Shown: positions 15,668-23,689 of the stretch, in pieces | Numbering within the stretch: position 1 is the first letter of the stretch | Layout: every line of letters begins with the position of its first letter | DNA from: CAZVFX01 sp964626565 | GTDB lineage: Bacteria > Myxococcota_A > UBA9042 > CAIXZC01 | Direction of reading: 5' to 3' | Assembly: GCA_964626565.1 (NCBI GenBank) | Contig: CAZVFX010000101.1 | Coordinates: 1-26,215 of the forward strand | Length of the DNA: 26,215 bases | Notes under the pieces: generated by a model | Database searches by the model: none | The model's input: only the letters and a program-made list of their open reading frames with translations | What the model was told of the DNA's origin: nothing | Made by a program: the position numbers and the translations under genes

Positions 15668-16825
15668 CTAGAATGTAAAGGAGGCACGGCCGATGATGGA
15701 AAATTTGGCGAGCTCTTCAACGCTAACTTCGTCGGTGCCCAGGCTGGCCTCGTCGGGCTGCTTGATGGGCGCCTGGATGGCCAGGCTGGCCTTGAGCCAC
15801 AGCAGCTTCAACTGCGCGCCGGCCACTCCAAACAAAGCGTCGTACTGGTCGCCGTTGCTGATGGGGTAGAGACCGTTTATCTCGGCTATGGCGGAGATGG
15901 GCCAGTTGGGCAGGAGAACCAGGCCCCCGCCGTATTTGCCGTACATAACGCTGCTGAATTCGGGGTCACCGCGGACCGCGTGCTGGCTCACCAACTCGGC
16001 GTGTCCCTGCATGGAGAAGCCGGGCAGATCGAAGCCCATGGCCAGGTAGGGGGCGGCCGTGAAGTACTGATAGAAAAACTTCGGCCCGTAGAACAAGTCG
16101 GCGAAGCCCATGGCCGCGGCTTCCTCGGTGCCGGTAGGCAGGTAGAGGGCAACGCCATAGCTCAAGCCGAAGGCAGCGAGGTCGGGGCCGAAGATATGGC
16201 CGAACTTGGTGTCTACTGTGATGTTGCCCATATTCCACTGGGTGTCACTCTCAAGCATATACAATGCCATGGGCACCCTGAAGTCCACAGAGACCAGGTC
16301 GAAATTAAGGGCCAGGTTGGGCTCCACCATGATGGAGGTAGCGTCCTGACCGGCAAGCTGTCTCGACAGGCTGAGTGCATCTTTCCGCTTTTCTGCCGGT
16401 ACCTGGTCCATGTACTTGGTCACCGCTTCCTGGCCTTCGGCCGGCACGCCGGCCTTCTCCAGCTCCGCGGTGAGTTGTGCGTCGTCGGTGGCCGCACCTT
16501 CGATAGTGGCCCACTGGTCGTCATCAATTTCGGCCAATGCGTCCATGGCCTTGTCGGAGTTCTCCCGGGCCGCAGTTTCGCAAGCCGCATCCCCGCCGCA
16601 CGCGCTCTCGATACCGGAGTTGATGATGGTGTCCTTCTGGGATGACAGCAGCATGTTCATGGGCGCGAACTGGATGGCCAGCCCCATGGAAAAGAGCTGC
16701 GCCGAACCGGCAGGTTTCACACTCCTGCCCACCAGCAGTTCCGACCCCGCAAACGGGTCGGCAAACGCTTCGGCAGAAAAGACAAACACACAAGCAAGCA
16801 TCAGACAGGCAAAACGAATTTTCAT
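15668..16825 (-). CDS. Outer-membrane beta-barrel protein of unknown function
   Basis: The product has 385 residues. A signal peptide runs to about AEAFA (residue 22). Residues 50-160 are largely helical and charged, with a Cys pair (ACGGDAAC), and could be a periplasmic or plug-like segment. The remainder looks like amphipathic strands (for example FGHIFGPDLAAFGLSYGVALYLPTG and FGVAGAQLKLLWLKASLAIQ) and ends in SFTF, a typical barrel terminus. I do not recognise a named family. The ATG at 16825 is preferred to an upstream start because the signal begins there and GGGGGAG lies about nine bases before it. It leads the operon with the adenosyltransferase and hydrolase and is divergent from the PP2C gene. 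Confidence 0.78.
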   Translation of the reverse strand: MKIRFACLMLACVFVFSAEAFADPFAGSELLVGRSVKPAGSAQLFSMGLAIQFAPMNMLLSSQKDTIINSGIESACGGDAACETAARENSDKAMDALAEIDDDQWATIEGAATDDAQLTAELEKAGVPAEGQEAVTKYMDQVPAEKRKDALSLSRQLAGQDATSIMVEPNLALNFDLVSVDFRVPMALYMLESDTQWNMGNITVDTKFGHIFGPDLAAFGLSYGVALYLPTGTEEAAAMGFADLFYGPKFFYQYFTAAPYLAMGFDLPGFSMQGHAELVSQHAVRGDPEFSSVMYGKYGGGLVLLPNWPISAIAEINGLYPISNGDQYDALFGVAGAQLKLLWLKASLAIQAPIKQPDEASLGTDEVSVEELAKFSIIGRASFTF

Positions 16826-16944
16826 GGCCCTGGTCTCCCCCTGGTAAGATCCGTACCCTAGGCAGGCTATCAACCCGGGGTGAAAATATCAAGATCATTG
16901 GATTAGGTCGCAAGCTGCCGGGTCATGGAGATTGCAGTTGACAA

Positions 16945-16958
16945 CGATCATTTGATCG
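16945..16958. promoter_or_regulatory. Perfect palindrome overlapping the PP2C promoter -35 box
   Basis: CGATCA-TT-TGATCG is a perfect six-base inverted repeat with a two-base centre. It overlaps the predicted -35 hexamer of the PP2C-tyrS promoter in a 190-base divergent region, so it could be an operator for a dimeric regulator. A TTGACA lies just upstream (16938-16943) but has no -10 at proper spacing. Confidence 0.3.
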
Positions 16959-16980
16959 CATGCGTTTACGGTGCTAGTAT
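16952..16980 (+). promoter_or_regulatory. Predicted promoter of the PP2C-tyrS operon
   Basis: TTGATC (16952-16957), a 17-base spacer, then TAGTAT (16975-16980). The -10 and spacing are identical to those before the GH3 gene. Transcription would start near 16987, about 29 bases before the ATG. Confidence 0.5.
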
Positions 16981-17015
16981 AACGCCCGGGTGTAGGTTTT
17001 GTGGGGCGGTGACAT

Positions 17016-17864
17016 ATGCGCGTCGAGTTTGCCGGGGACACACATGTAGGTATGAAGCGGGAGCACAATGAGGACTCCCTGCTCATCCTGCCGGAAGAAG
17101 ACCTGTTTATCGTCGCTGACGGCATGGGCGGTCACGCCTCCGGAGAGATTGCCAGCAAGCTGGCGGTCGACACAGTCAAGGGCTTCTACAGCGACACTGC
17201 GGCGGACGAAGAAATCACCTGGCCGTTCAAGACGGGCAAGGAAGACGACTACCACGCCAACCGGCTGGTGACTTCGTTGAAACTCGCCAATCAGCGCATC
17301 TTCGAGGCCTCGGCAGCACAGAGCCAACTGAGAGGCATGGGGACCACTGCGGTCGGTGCGTATCTTTCCGAAGGGAAACTGTACGTCGCCCATGTTGGCG
17401 ACAGCCGCTGCTACCGGTTCCGCCGGGGAGTCCTCGAAGGCATTACCGAGGACCACTCTCTCCTCAACGACTTCCGTAAGTCGCTGAGCCTCACCCCGGA
17501 GGAAGAAAGGAACTTCCCCCATAAGAACATCATCGTGCGGGCCTTGGGGATGAAGAACACCGTAGATGTGGACTTGCAGGTGCTGGTCCCCGAAAAGGAC
17601 GATCTCTACCTGCTCTGTTCCGATGGGCTGACCGGTGAAATTGAAGACGACGAAATGCAGAGGGTTTTGCAGGACGAAAAATCACTGATCAAAACCTGCC
17701 ACCGACTGGTCCAGATGGCCAACGACTCGGGAGGCAGGGACAATATCACCCTCATCGTCCTCAAAGTATTGGAGGACGACCAGGAGGGCTTCACGGAACT
17801 CACCGATGAGGTCACCCGGGAGATTACAGAGGATCTTTCGGTCTTTTCAGACATCGAAGATTGA
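17016..17864 (+). CDS. PP2C-family serine/threonine protein phosphatase
   Basis: The product has 282 residues and is cytoplasmic. It removes phosphate from Ser/Thr of proteins using two metal ions. Metal-binding and signature motifs are complete: EHNEDS with Asp20, FIVADGMGGHASGE with Asp35, GMGTTAVGA (108-116), VAHVGDSRCYRFR (124-136), ITEDHSLL, IIVRALG, LLCSDGLTG with Asp203 and GGRDN with Asp242. This is the stand-alone PrpC/Stp type that usually reverses a PknB-like kinase, but no such kinase is in the window. Residues 255-282 are an acidic Glu/Asp/Thr-rich tail beyond the domain. The ribosome site is GGTGA, three bases before the ATG. tyrS starts 11 bases after its stop. Confidence 0.94.
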   Translation: MRVEFAGDTHVGMKREHNEDSLLILPEEDLFIVADGMGGHASGEIASKLAVDTVKGFYSDTAADEEITWPFKTGKEDDYHANRLVTSLKLANQRIFEASAAQSQLRGMGTTAVGAYLSEGKLYVAHVGDSRCYRFRRGVLEGITEDHSLLNDFRKSLSLTPEEERNFPHKNIIVRALGMKNTVDVDLQVLVPEKDDLYLLCSDGLTGEIEDDEMQRVLQDEKSLIKTCHRLVQMANDSGGRDNITLIVLKVLEDDQEGFTELTDEVTREITEDLSVFSDIED

Positions 17865-17875
17865 GGACAACCGAC

Positions 17876-19150
17876 ATGCCGGGCGTGTTCGAAGAGTTTG
17901 CAAGGCGGGGATTTCTGTACCAGTGCACCGACGATAAGGAGGTGCGCAAGCTACTTTCTACCGAGCAGGTGACTTTCTATATCGGCTATGACCCCACCGC
18001 GGACAGCTTCCATGTGGGCACTTTGATTCCGATCCTGGCCATGGTTCACCTGCAGCGGGCCGGTCACAAAACCGTTGCGGTAATCGGCAACGGCACCACC
18101 ATGGTTGGAGACCCCAGCGGCAAGACGGAAATGCGCAAGATGATGTTGCAGGAACAAATTGCCGAGAACGGTAAGAAACTGCGGGGCCAACTGGAGCATT
18201 TCCTCGAATTGGAAGGAGAAAAGGGACTGTGGGTGGACAACGCCGATTGGCTGCTGAAGCTGAACTACGTCGATTTCCTGCGGGAGATCGGCCGGCACTT
18301 TTCCGTGAACCGCATGCTGTCAGCGGAGAGCTACAAGATCCGGCTGGAATCGGGCCTTTCCTTCCTCGAGTTCAACTACATGCTGCTGCAGGCCTACGAC
18401 TTCCTGGTGCTGTATCGTGAGCACGGATGCACCATGCAGTTCGGCGGCCAGGACCAGTGGGGGAACATCGTCGCGGGCGTGGACCTCATCCGCCGGGCGG
18501 AAGGAGGCCAGGCCTATGGCCTTACTTTCCCACTGCTGATGAATGCGGCGGGTGAGAAATTCGGAAAAACTGCGGCAGGGGCGGTGTGGCTCGATTCCAA
18601 ACGCACTCCGGTATTCGATTTCTACCAATTCTGGCGCAACACCGACGACGCCGATGTGGATCGACTGCTGAAACTGTTCACCTTCCTCCCCGTGGAAGAA
18701 TGCGAGCGGCTGGGCAAACTGACGCCACCGCTGATCAATCGGGCCAAGGAGATTCTGGCCTACGAGGTGACCGCACTGGTTCACTCGCCCGAAGCCGCGG
18801 CTGACGCATTCAGGACCGCGGTGAAGCACTTTCCGCCCGCTGACCCGGATGGCAAGATCGAGACTTCATCAGCGGTGACCCGGATCAAGCTCGAGGCTTC
18901 CCAGAAGTTGCCCACCGTAGAGCTTTCGGCCGACGACATCGGGGCCGGGGTCAGGGCAACCGAATTGTATCGCCTCGCAGGCCTTTGCCAAAGCGGCGGC
19001 GAAGCGAGGCGGCTCATCCGCCAGGGGGGAGCAAGAATCAACGACCAGCAGATCAAGGACGAGACTTTCGTCGTCACCCCGGAGGACCTGAAGTCCTCAC
19101 CCATCCTCAAGGCAGGAAAAAAACGTCTGGTTAAGCTGGTGCTGAAATAG
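17876..19150 (+). CDS. tyrS: Tyrosyl-tRNA synthetase
   Basis: The product has 424 residues, normal for bacterial TyrRS. It charges tRNA-Tyr with tyrosine. The class I signature HIGH reads HVGT (46-49) in DPTADSFHVGTL, and the KMSKS loop reads KFGKT (228-232) followed by AAGAVWLD, as in E. coli-type TyrRS. Tyrosine-binding motifs FLEFNYMLLQAYDF and QFGGQDQWGNI are intact. The C-terminal S4 RNA-binding domain is present (about 355-424, GLCQSGGEARRLIRQGGARIN). I choose the ATG at 17876 because GAGGA lies eight bases upstream and homologues begin at this point. A TTG at 17861 overlapping the phosphatase stop would add five residues. Probably co-transcribed with the PP2C gene. Confidence 0.96.
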   Translation: MPGVFEEFARRGFLYQCTDDKEVRKLLSTEQVTFYIGYDPTADSFHVGTLIPILAMVHLQRAGHKTVAVIGNGTTMVGDPSGKTEMRKMMLQEQIAENGKKLRGQLEHFLELEGEKGLWVDNADWLLKLNYVDFLREIGRHFSVNRMLSAESYKIRLESGLSFLEFNYMLLQAYDFLVLYREHGCTMQFGGQDQWGNIVAGVDLIRRAEGGQAYGLTFPLLMNAAGEKFGKTAAGAVWLDSKRTPVFDFYQFWRNTDDADVDRLLKLFTFLPVEECERLGKLTPPLINRAKEILAYEVTALVHSPEAAADAFRTAVKHFPPADPDGKIETSSAVTRIKLEASQKLPTVELSADDIGAGVRATELYRLAGLCQSGGEARRLIRQGGARINDQQIKDETFVVTPEDLKSSPILKAGKKRLVKLVLK

Positions 19151-19199
19151 GTACACTTATAGTAGCAAACCCAGCGCCGGCCCCGCAGGGAGGTTTTTC

Positions 19200-20843
19200 A
19201 TGACTAGGATGCGCACACTGATCCTGTCCGTGACGTTTGCCATCGCGGCGGTCGCGGCGGGCGGCTGCGGCAACAGTGACGACAAGGGCGAATCGGACAC
19301 CGGGCAAGCAGAAATTGTAGACGCGATCGCCGAAGACTCAGAGGTCCCGGAGGACACCACAGCTCCGGAAGCGGAAACAACGTTACCTGACACCTGCGAA
19401 CCCAACTGCGAACTGCCCTGCGAACCTGCGTGCGGGGAGTTGGAGTGCGGGCCTGACCCGGCGGGGTGCGGTGGGGACTGTGGAGTCTGCACGTCGGAAG
19501 AAGAGTGCGTTGAGGGGAAGTGCGAGTGCAAGCCTAAATGCGACGACCGGGAATGCGGCGAGGATCTGTGCGGGGGAAGTTGCGGTAGTTGCGACGAGCC
19601 CAAGGTCTGCGATGAAGCGGAAGGACAGTGTGTTTGTGATTGCGATGACATCCCCTATTCTCCGGTGTGCGACGCCGACACACTGACCACTTATGACAGC
19701 CCGTGTCTGGCCGAATGCGCCGGCATCCTTCAGTACGACAAGGGCGCTTGTCCCCTGGATTGTGAAGGGCAGTGCACGGAAGAAGAGTTGGCCCCGGTCG
19801 ACCTTTGCGGCACGGACCAACTGACCTATGCCAACTTCTGCGACTTGAAGTGCGCCATCGGCACCGATGGGTGCAAGGACATAAATAACTGCCCCCAGGT
19901 GCAATTCCCCGGACAGTGCCCCGAGGAGGCTTGCGAGGAGTGCCCCAACACCGTTGACCCGTTGTGCGGCGTGGACGGCGTAACTTATCAGAACAAGTGC
20001 TTGTGGCTCATGTGCTATCCCGACTGCACACCGGAAATATGCGACCCTGTGGACCTCCTGTGCCAGGGGGAGTGTGTCGACTCGGAGGCATGCCCGAATT
20101 GCGACGAGAAATGTGTGCCCGTTTGCGGGCTGGACGGCAACGTCAAGAAGACCTACATGAACGATTGTGCAAGGGAGTGCGACGGCGCCAAGTTCCTGGA
20201 AGACGGCCCCTGCTGCCCCGACTGCCCCGATGTGGAGGAGTGGGTGTGCGGCCTGGACTACAAGGTTTACCAGTCAGAGTGCCACCTGTTGTGCAAGGCG
20301 CCTGAGCAATCCCCCCACCTCTACGAGATCCCGGAGGAGCCGGACGGCACATTCCAGTTGGCGGTGTGCAACCTGTGCATGGCGGATCTTTCCTCAGGCA
20401 CGGAAGCGCCATTGTGCGGCGACGACTACCTCACCTACTTCAACCAGGCTGCGTTCGACTGCATGTCGGGCCTGAAACTGGACCTGGGTGACGAGCCGTA
20501 CTGCGCGGTGGATGAGTGCGGTTTCGACAGCTGCCCATGCCCCACCGCAACCGGCGGGCTGCCCGTTCCCGAAGAGCAGGGAGAGCCACCCGCACCTGGC
20601 GATACCGGTGAGCGGGGCGTTTGCGGCGCCGACGGCAACACCTACGGCAACAAGTGCTCCGCAGTCTACAACGGCAGCTGGGTGGAATCGAACCAGTGGT
20701 GCCCCTCGTGCGCCGAAACATGCACGGGCCTGCAATACGACCCGGTGTGCTGCCCGGACGGCGTCACCTACCCCAACTTGTGCATCCCCGACCAGTGCAA
20801 CGACAAACTCGACTCGGGGGAATGCTCGAAAGGGGCCTGCTAA
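19200..20843 (+). CDS. Secreted Cys-rich lipoprotein with eight Kazal-like modules
   Basis: The product has 547 residues. A signal peptide ends in AAGGC (Cys23), a near-standard lipobox, and an acidic linker follows (25-65). A Cys-rich neck (66-147) carries CGPDPAGCGGDCGVC and CGEDLCGGSCGSC, the same signature as the LamG lipoprotein. Eight Kazal-like modules follow, each with a core like CGVDGVTYQNKC: near 157-173, 203-218, 256-272, 309-327, 350-365, 406-421, 475-486 and 517-528. Kazal modules are classical serine-protease inhibitor folds, but several here are irregular, and the reactive-site residues cannot be judged from sequence alone. The likely role is protease inhibition or a structural surface protein; this is inference. 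GGAGG lies six bases before the ATG. A possible -10, TATAGT (19158-19163), lies upstream without a good -35. Confidence 0.85.
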   Translation: MTRMRTLILSVTFAIAAVAAGGCGNSDDKGESDTGQAEIVDAIAEDSEVPEDTTAPEAETTLPDTCEPNCELPCEPACGELECGPDPAGCGGDCGVCTSEEECVEGKCECKPKCDDRECGEDLCGGSCGSCDEPKVCDEAEGQCVCDCDDIPYSPVCDADTLTTYDSPCLAECAGILQYDKGACPLDCEGQCTEEELAPVDLCGTDQLTYANFCDLKCAIGTDGCKDINNCPQVQFPGQCPEEACEECPNTVDPLCGVDGVTYQNKCLWLMCYPDCTPEICDPVDLLCQGECVDSEACPNCDEKCVPVCGLDGNVKKTYMNDCARECDGAKFLEDGPCCPDCPDVEEWVCGLDYKVYQSECHLLCKAPEQSPHLYEIPEEPDGTFQLAVCNLCMADLSSGTEAPLCGDDYLTYFNQAAFDCMSGLKLDLGDEPYCAVDECGFDSCPCPTATGGLPVPEEQGEPPAPGDTGERGVCGADGNTYGNKCSAVYNGSWVESNQWCPSCAETCTGLQYDPVCCPDGVTYPNLCIPDQCNDKLDSGECSKGAC

Positions 20844-20936
20844 CATTCTCCTTGCCCTGCGCGCCCGTGCGGGGATATCCTTTGGTAGTTATTGGAACAC
20901 GATATTTTCGGCGAACGGTCCAAGTTGGAGCGAAAC

Positions 20937-23644
20937 ATGACAGCGAGTCGATGTGCAGGAGTAATCCTGCTGTTTATGGCGTGCGTGGCGCCTCCGGGGT
21001 GTGCAGGTCCCGGGGATACGTCTTTGCTGGTGGATTCCGGGGGTTGGGAACTGCCGCCCGACGTCGTCGGTCTTGACGCGGGCGACGACGCACAAATCCC
21101 CGTGGACGGCCGCGGCGACTGGAGCCCGAACGACACGCAATTCCCAGACAACCTTGAACCCGACGATGCTCTGTACTTTGACCTGGACATCGCCTGGCCG
21201 GACCTGCCGGACCAGGAAGGCGCCGACGTCCCCGAGGACCTGTCTCCGGGCTGGTGTTCGACTCCCGGCGGTTTCGGCTGTGAATGTTCCGCCAACGACG
21301 ACTGCAACAGCGGCTGGTGCGTCGAGACACCGGGCGGATTCCTTTGCTCCATGACTTGCATCGAAGAGTGCCCCGAAGGTTGGATCTGCACATTGATGCA
21401 GGATCCTCCCGATGCCATCGGCGTATGCATGCCGGCCCACCCGACACTGTGCAATCCGTGCAGCAAGAGCCAGGAATGCCAGGGCAGCCTGGTTGGCTTG
21501 CAGGTGCTGTGCGTGGATCGTGGCGCCGACGGCAGCTTCTGCGGTGGCGACTGCTCCAACGACGGCCTGCCCTGCCCCGACGGATACCTTTGTGAAGCCG
21601 CGCTGGCAGTAGACGGGACCACAGGAACTCAGTGTGTCCCCGAATCGGGGGAATGCGCCTGCTCGCCACTGGCGTCTCAGTTGGGGCTGTCGACCGCCTG
21701 TTACGTTGAGAGTGAGTGGGGGCAATGCCCCGGGGAACGGACCTGCGAGGAGGAAGGGCTCACCGATTGTTCCGCCGCGACCCCCCAAATGGAGACCTGT
21801 AACGGAGAGGATGACGACTGCGACGGCGTGGCCGACGACAACCTGGCGGAGGAGGAGTGCCAGGTGGTGAACGAATACGGTGCGTGTACCGGTTCGGTTC
21901 TGTGTGTGGGCGGAGACCCGGTCTGCCAGGGCAAGGAACCGAGCGCGGAGTTGTGTGACGGACTCGACAACAACTGCGACGGGCAGACCGACGAAGAGTA
22001 TTCGGACTGCGACCAGGACAGCATCGCCGACTGCATCGAGGTCGACGATGACGCAGACGGCTACCCCGACGAACAGGACAACTGTCAGTGCGCCCAGAAT
22101 CCTAGCCAGACCGATACCGACTACGACGGAGTTGGCGACGCTTGCGACGCGGACGACGACAACGATTCGGTGCCCGACACCGAAGACTGTGCGCCCCTCA
22201 ACGGCCAGGTCTACCCGGGGGCGGAAGAAGCGTGCAACGGCAAGGACGACGATTGCGACGACCTGGTCGACGAAGGCTCCTTGGATTCAGACCAGGACGG
22301 CGAAGCTGACTGCGTAGACATGGATGACGACGGCGACGGGCTGTTCGATAACCTGGACAACTGCCCCACACTGCCCAACGAAGACCAGTTGGACTCCGAC
22401 TTCGACAGTCAGGGCGACGTGTGCGACCCGGACGATGACAATGACGGTCACGCCGACGCCAACGACTGCGGCCCGACAGACAAACAGGTGCATCCGGGCG
22501 CGCCGGAAATGTGCGACTGCAAAGACAACAACTGCGACGGTAAGGCCGACGAGGGGTTTACCGATACAGACGGAGATGGTGTTGCCGATTGTTGCGAAGA
22601 CGATACAGATGGTGACGGCGTGCCCAACGGCATGGACAACTGCATGTACGATGCCAACCCGAACCAGGAGAACGCAGACGGGGATATCAACGGCGACGCA
22701 TGTGACCCCGACGACGACAACGACGGGGTGACCGACCTGCTCGACTGTGCGCCGCTGGAACCAAAAGCTTATCCCAACGCACCGGAAATCTGTGACGCCG
22801 TTGACAACGACTGCGACGGCATTGTGGACAACGGCTACCCCGACCTTGATGAGGACGGCCTGGCCGATTGCATGGACCCGGACGATGACGGCGACGGCGT
22901 TGCCGACACAATCGACCTGTGCCCCTTCACGGCTGACGCTTTGCAGTTGGACACGGACCTTGACGGCGTGGGGGACGCCTGCGACGGCGATGACGACGGG
23001 GACGGAGAGTACGACATCACCGACTGCGAACCACTGAACCCGGCGGTGCATAGCGACGCCGACGAAGTGTGCAACGGAAAGGACGACGATTGCGACGGNN
23101 NNNNNNNNNNNNNNNNNNNNNNNNNNNNNNNNNNNNNNNNNNNNNNNNNNNNNNNNNNNNNNNNNNNNNNNNNNNNNNNNNNNNNNNNNNNNNNNNNNCG
23201 GTGCATAGCGACGCCGACGAAGTGTGCAACGGAAAGGACGACGATTGCGACGGGACCGTGGACGGCGAGAACTCGGTGGGCTGCATCACCGTGTTTCCCG
23301 ATGTGGACGCAGACGGTTTTGGCGAGGAAGGAGGTGAAAAATGCTTGTGCGGCATGGAGCCTCCGTACGTGTCCTTCTTCGGTGGTGACTGCGACGACGA
23401 CGACGAGTTGGTGAATCCGCTGGTAAAGGAGATTTGCAACGGAAAGGACGACGATTGCGACGGATCGGCAGACCCCGGTTGTGCGCCGGAGTCGGCCACT
23501 GCAGTGCAGCTATTTGTCGGAGGGACGCAGAACGGGCCCATCTACGATCTGAGCTTTGGCGCTGGGCCCGCAGCGCTCTCCAACACTTTGGAAGGGGACG
23601 ATTTCGACATGCAGGTGGGAATCCTGCCGGCTACTAACCTGTAG
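20937..23644 (+). CDS. Secreted MopE-type/TSP3 repeat protein, interrupted by an assembly gap
   Basis: The N-terminus has a hydrophobic signal (7-20) with Cys at 16 and 22, but the lipobox is unclear. An acidic linker (30-105) and a Cys-rich domain (107-285) with GCECSANDDCNSGWC follow. From 287 the protein is a chain of MopE-type motifs (CNGEDDDCDG, CDGLDNNCDG, CNGKDDDCDD, CDCKDNNCDG, CDAVDNDCDG, CNGKDDDCDG) alternating with TSP3 repeats (DGDG, DDDNDG, DNC), with period about 93 residues. TSP3 repeats bind calcium; MopE motifs are linked to copper or other metals. A 100-N run breaks the frame, but the 55 bases on its two sides are identical. Merging them gives one uninterrupted frame of 850 residues ending at 23644. 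The ATG at 20937 has GGAG six bases upstream. A probable terminator follows the stop. Confidence 0.85.
21942..23098 (+). repeat. Coding super-repeat: MopE motif plus TSP3 block, about 279 bp per unit
   Basis: MopE motifs fall near residues 340, 432, 526, 619 and 711 of the product, so spacing is 92 to 94 residues. Each unit reads roughly: CxGxDxxCDGxxDEG, a DxDxDGxADC strand, DDDGDGxxDxxDNC, then GDACDxDDDNDG and a DCxPL-PGAxEI linker to the next motif. Four complete units and the start of a fifth precede the gap. Confidence 0.75.
23044..23098 (+). repeat. Left copy of an exact 55-bp repeat flanking the N gap
   Basis: These 55 bases are identical to 23199-23253. The copy ends exactly where the Ns begin. 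Confidence 0.97.
23099..23198. other. Assembly gap of 100 Ns
   Basis: An unresolved run of exactly 100 N inside the MopE/TSP3 gene. The round length is a scaffolder convention, so it does not measure the missing sequence. Nothing can be said about its content. Confidence 0.99.
23199..23253 (+). repeat. Right copy of the exact 55-bp repeat flanking the N gap
   Basis: It begins at the first base after the Ns and is identical to 23044-23098. Its last 29 bases recur once more at 23435-23463, where another CNGKDDDCDG motif is encoded. Confidence 0.97.
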
Positions 23645-23649
23645 ATTGC

Positions 23650-23677
23650 CGGGGCCTCGGCGCCCCGTGATATTTTT
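23650..23677 (+). terminator. Probable intrinsic terminator after the MopE/TSP3 gene
   Basis: A CGGGGC/GCCCCG stem (23650-23655 with 23662-23667) and a six-base loop are followed by TGATATTTTT. It lies five bases after the stop and just before the next gene's ribosome site. The short stem and the three-base offset of the T-run keep it uncertain. Confidence 0.5.
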
Positions 23678-23689
23678 GGGAGGAAGGTT

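Noticed and set aside
15659..16645. 328-codon plus-strand frame opposite the second barrel gene
   Set aside because: No recognisable domain; the minus-strand product has a signal peptide and operon context.
16938..16943. Perfect TTGACA as the -35 of the PP2C promoter
   Set aside because: The only good -10 (TAGTAT at 16975) would be 31 bases away, too far; TTGATC at 16952 has the right 17-base spacing.
17861..17875. TTG at 17861 as the tyrS start
   Set aside because: The ATG at 17876 has the better ribosome site and matches the usual N-terminus of TyrRS.
22287..23051. Minus-strand Val-rich frame opposite the MopE/TSP3 repeats
   Set aside because: Val/Ala-rich repetition is the complement of Asp and Gly codons of the real repeat protein.
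23044..23253. 55-bp repeats as a mobile-element or attachment-site duplication
   Set aside because: They abut an N run exactly on both sides and lie in a coding repeat, which fits a contig overlap better.
20892..23414. Frame continuing through the Ns to 23414 as one protein
   Set aside because: After the gap this frame becomes Thr/Arg-rich nonsense; the true continuation is in another frame to 23644, restored when the 55-bp overlap is collapsed.
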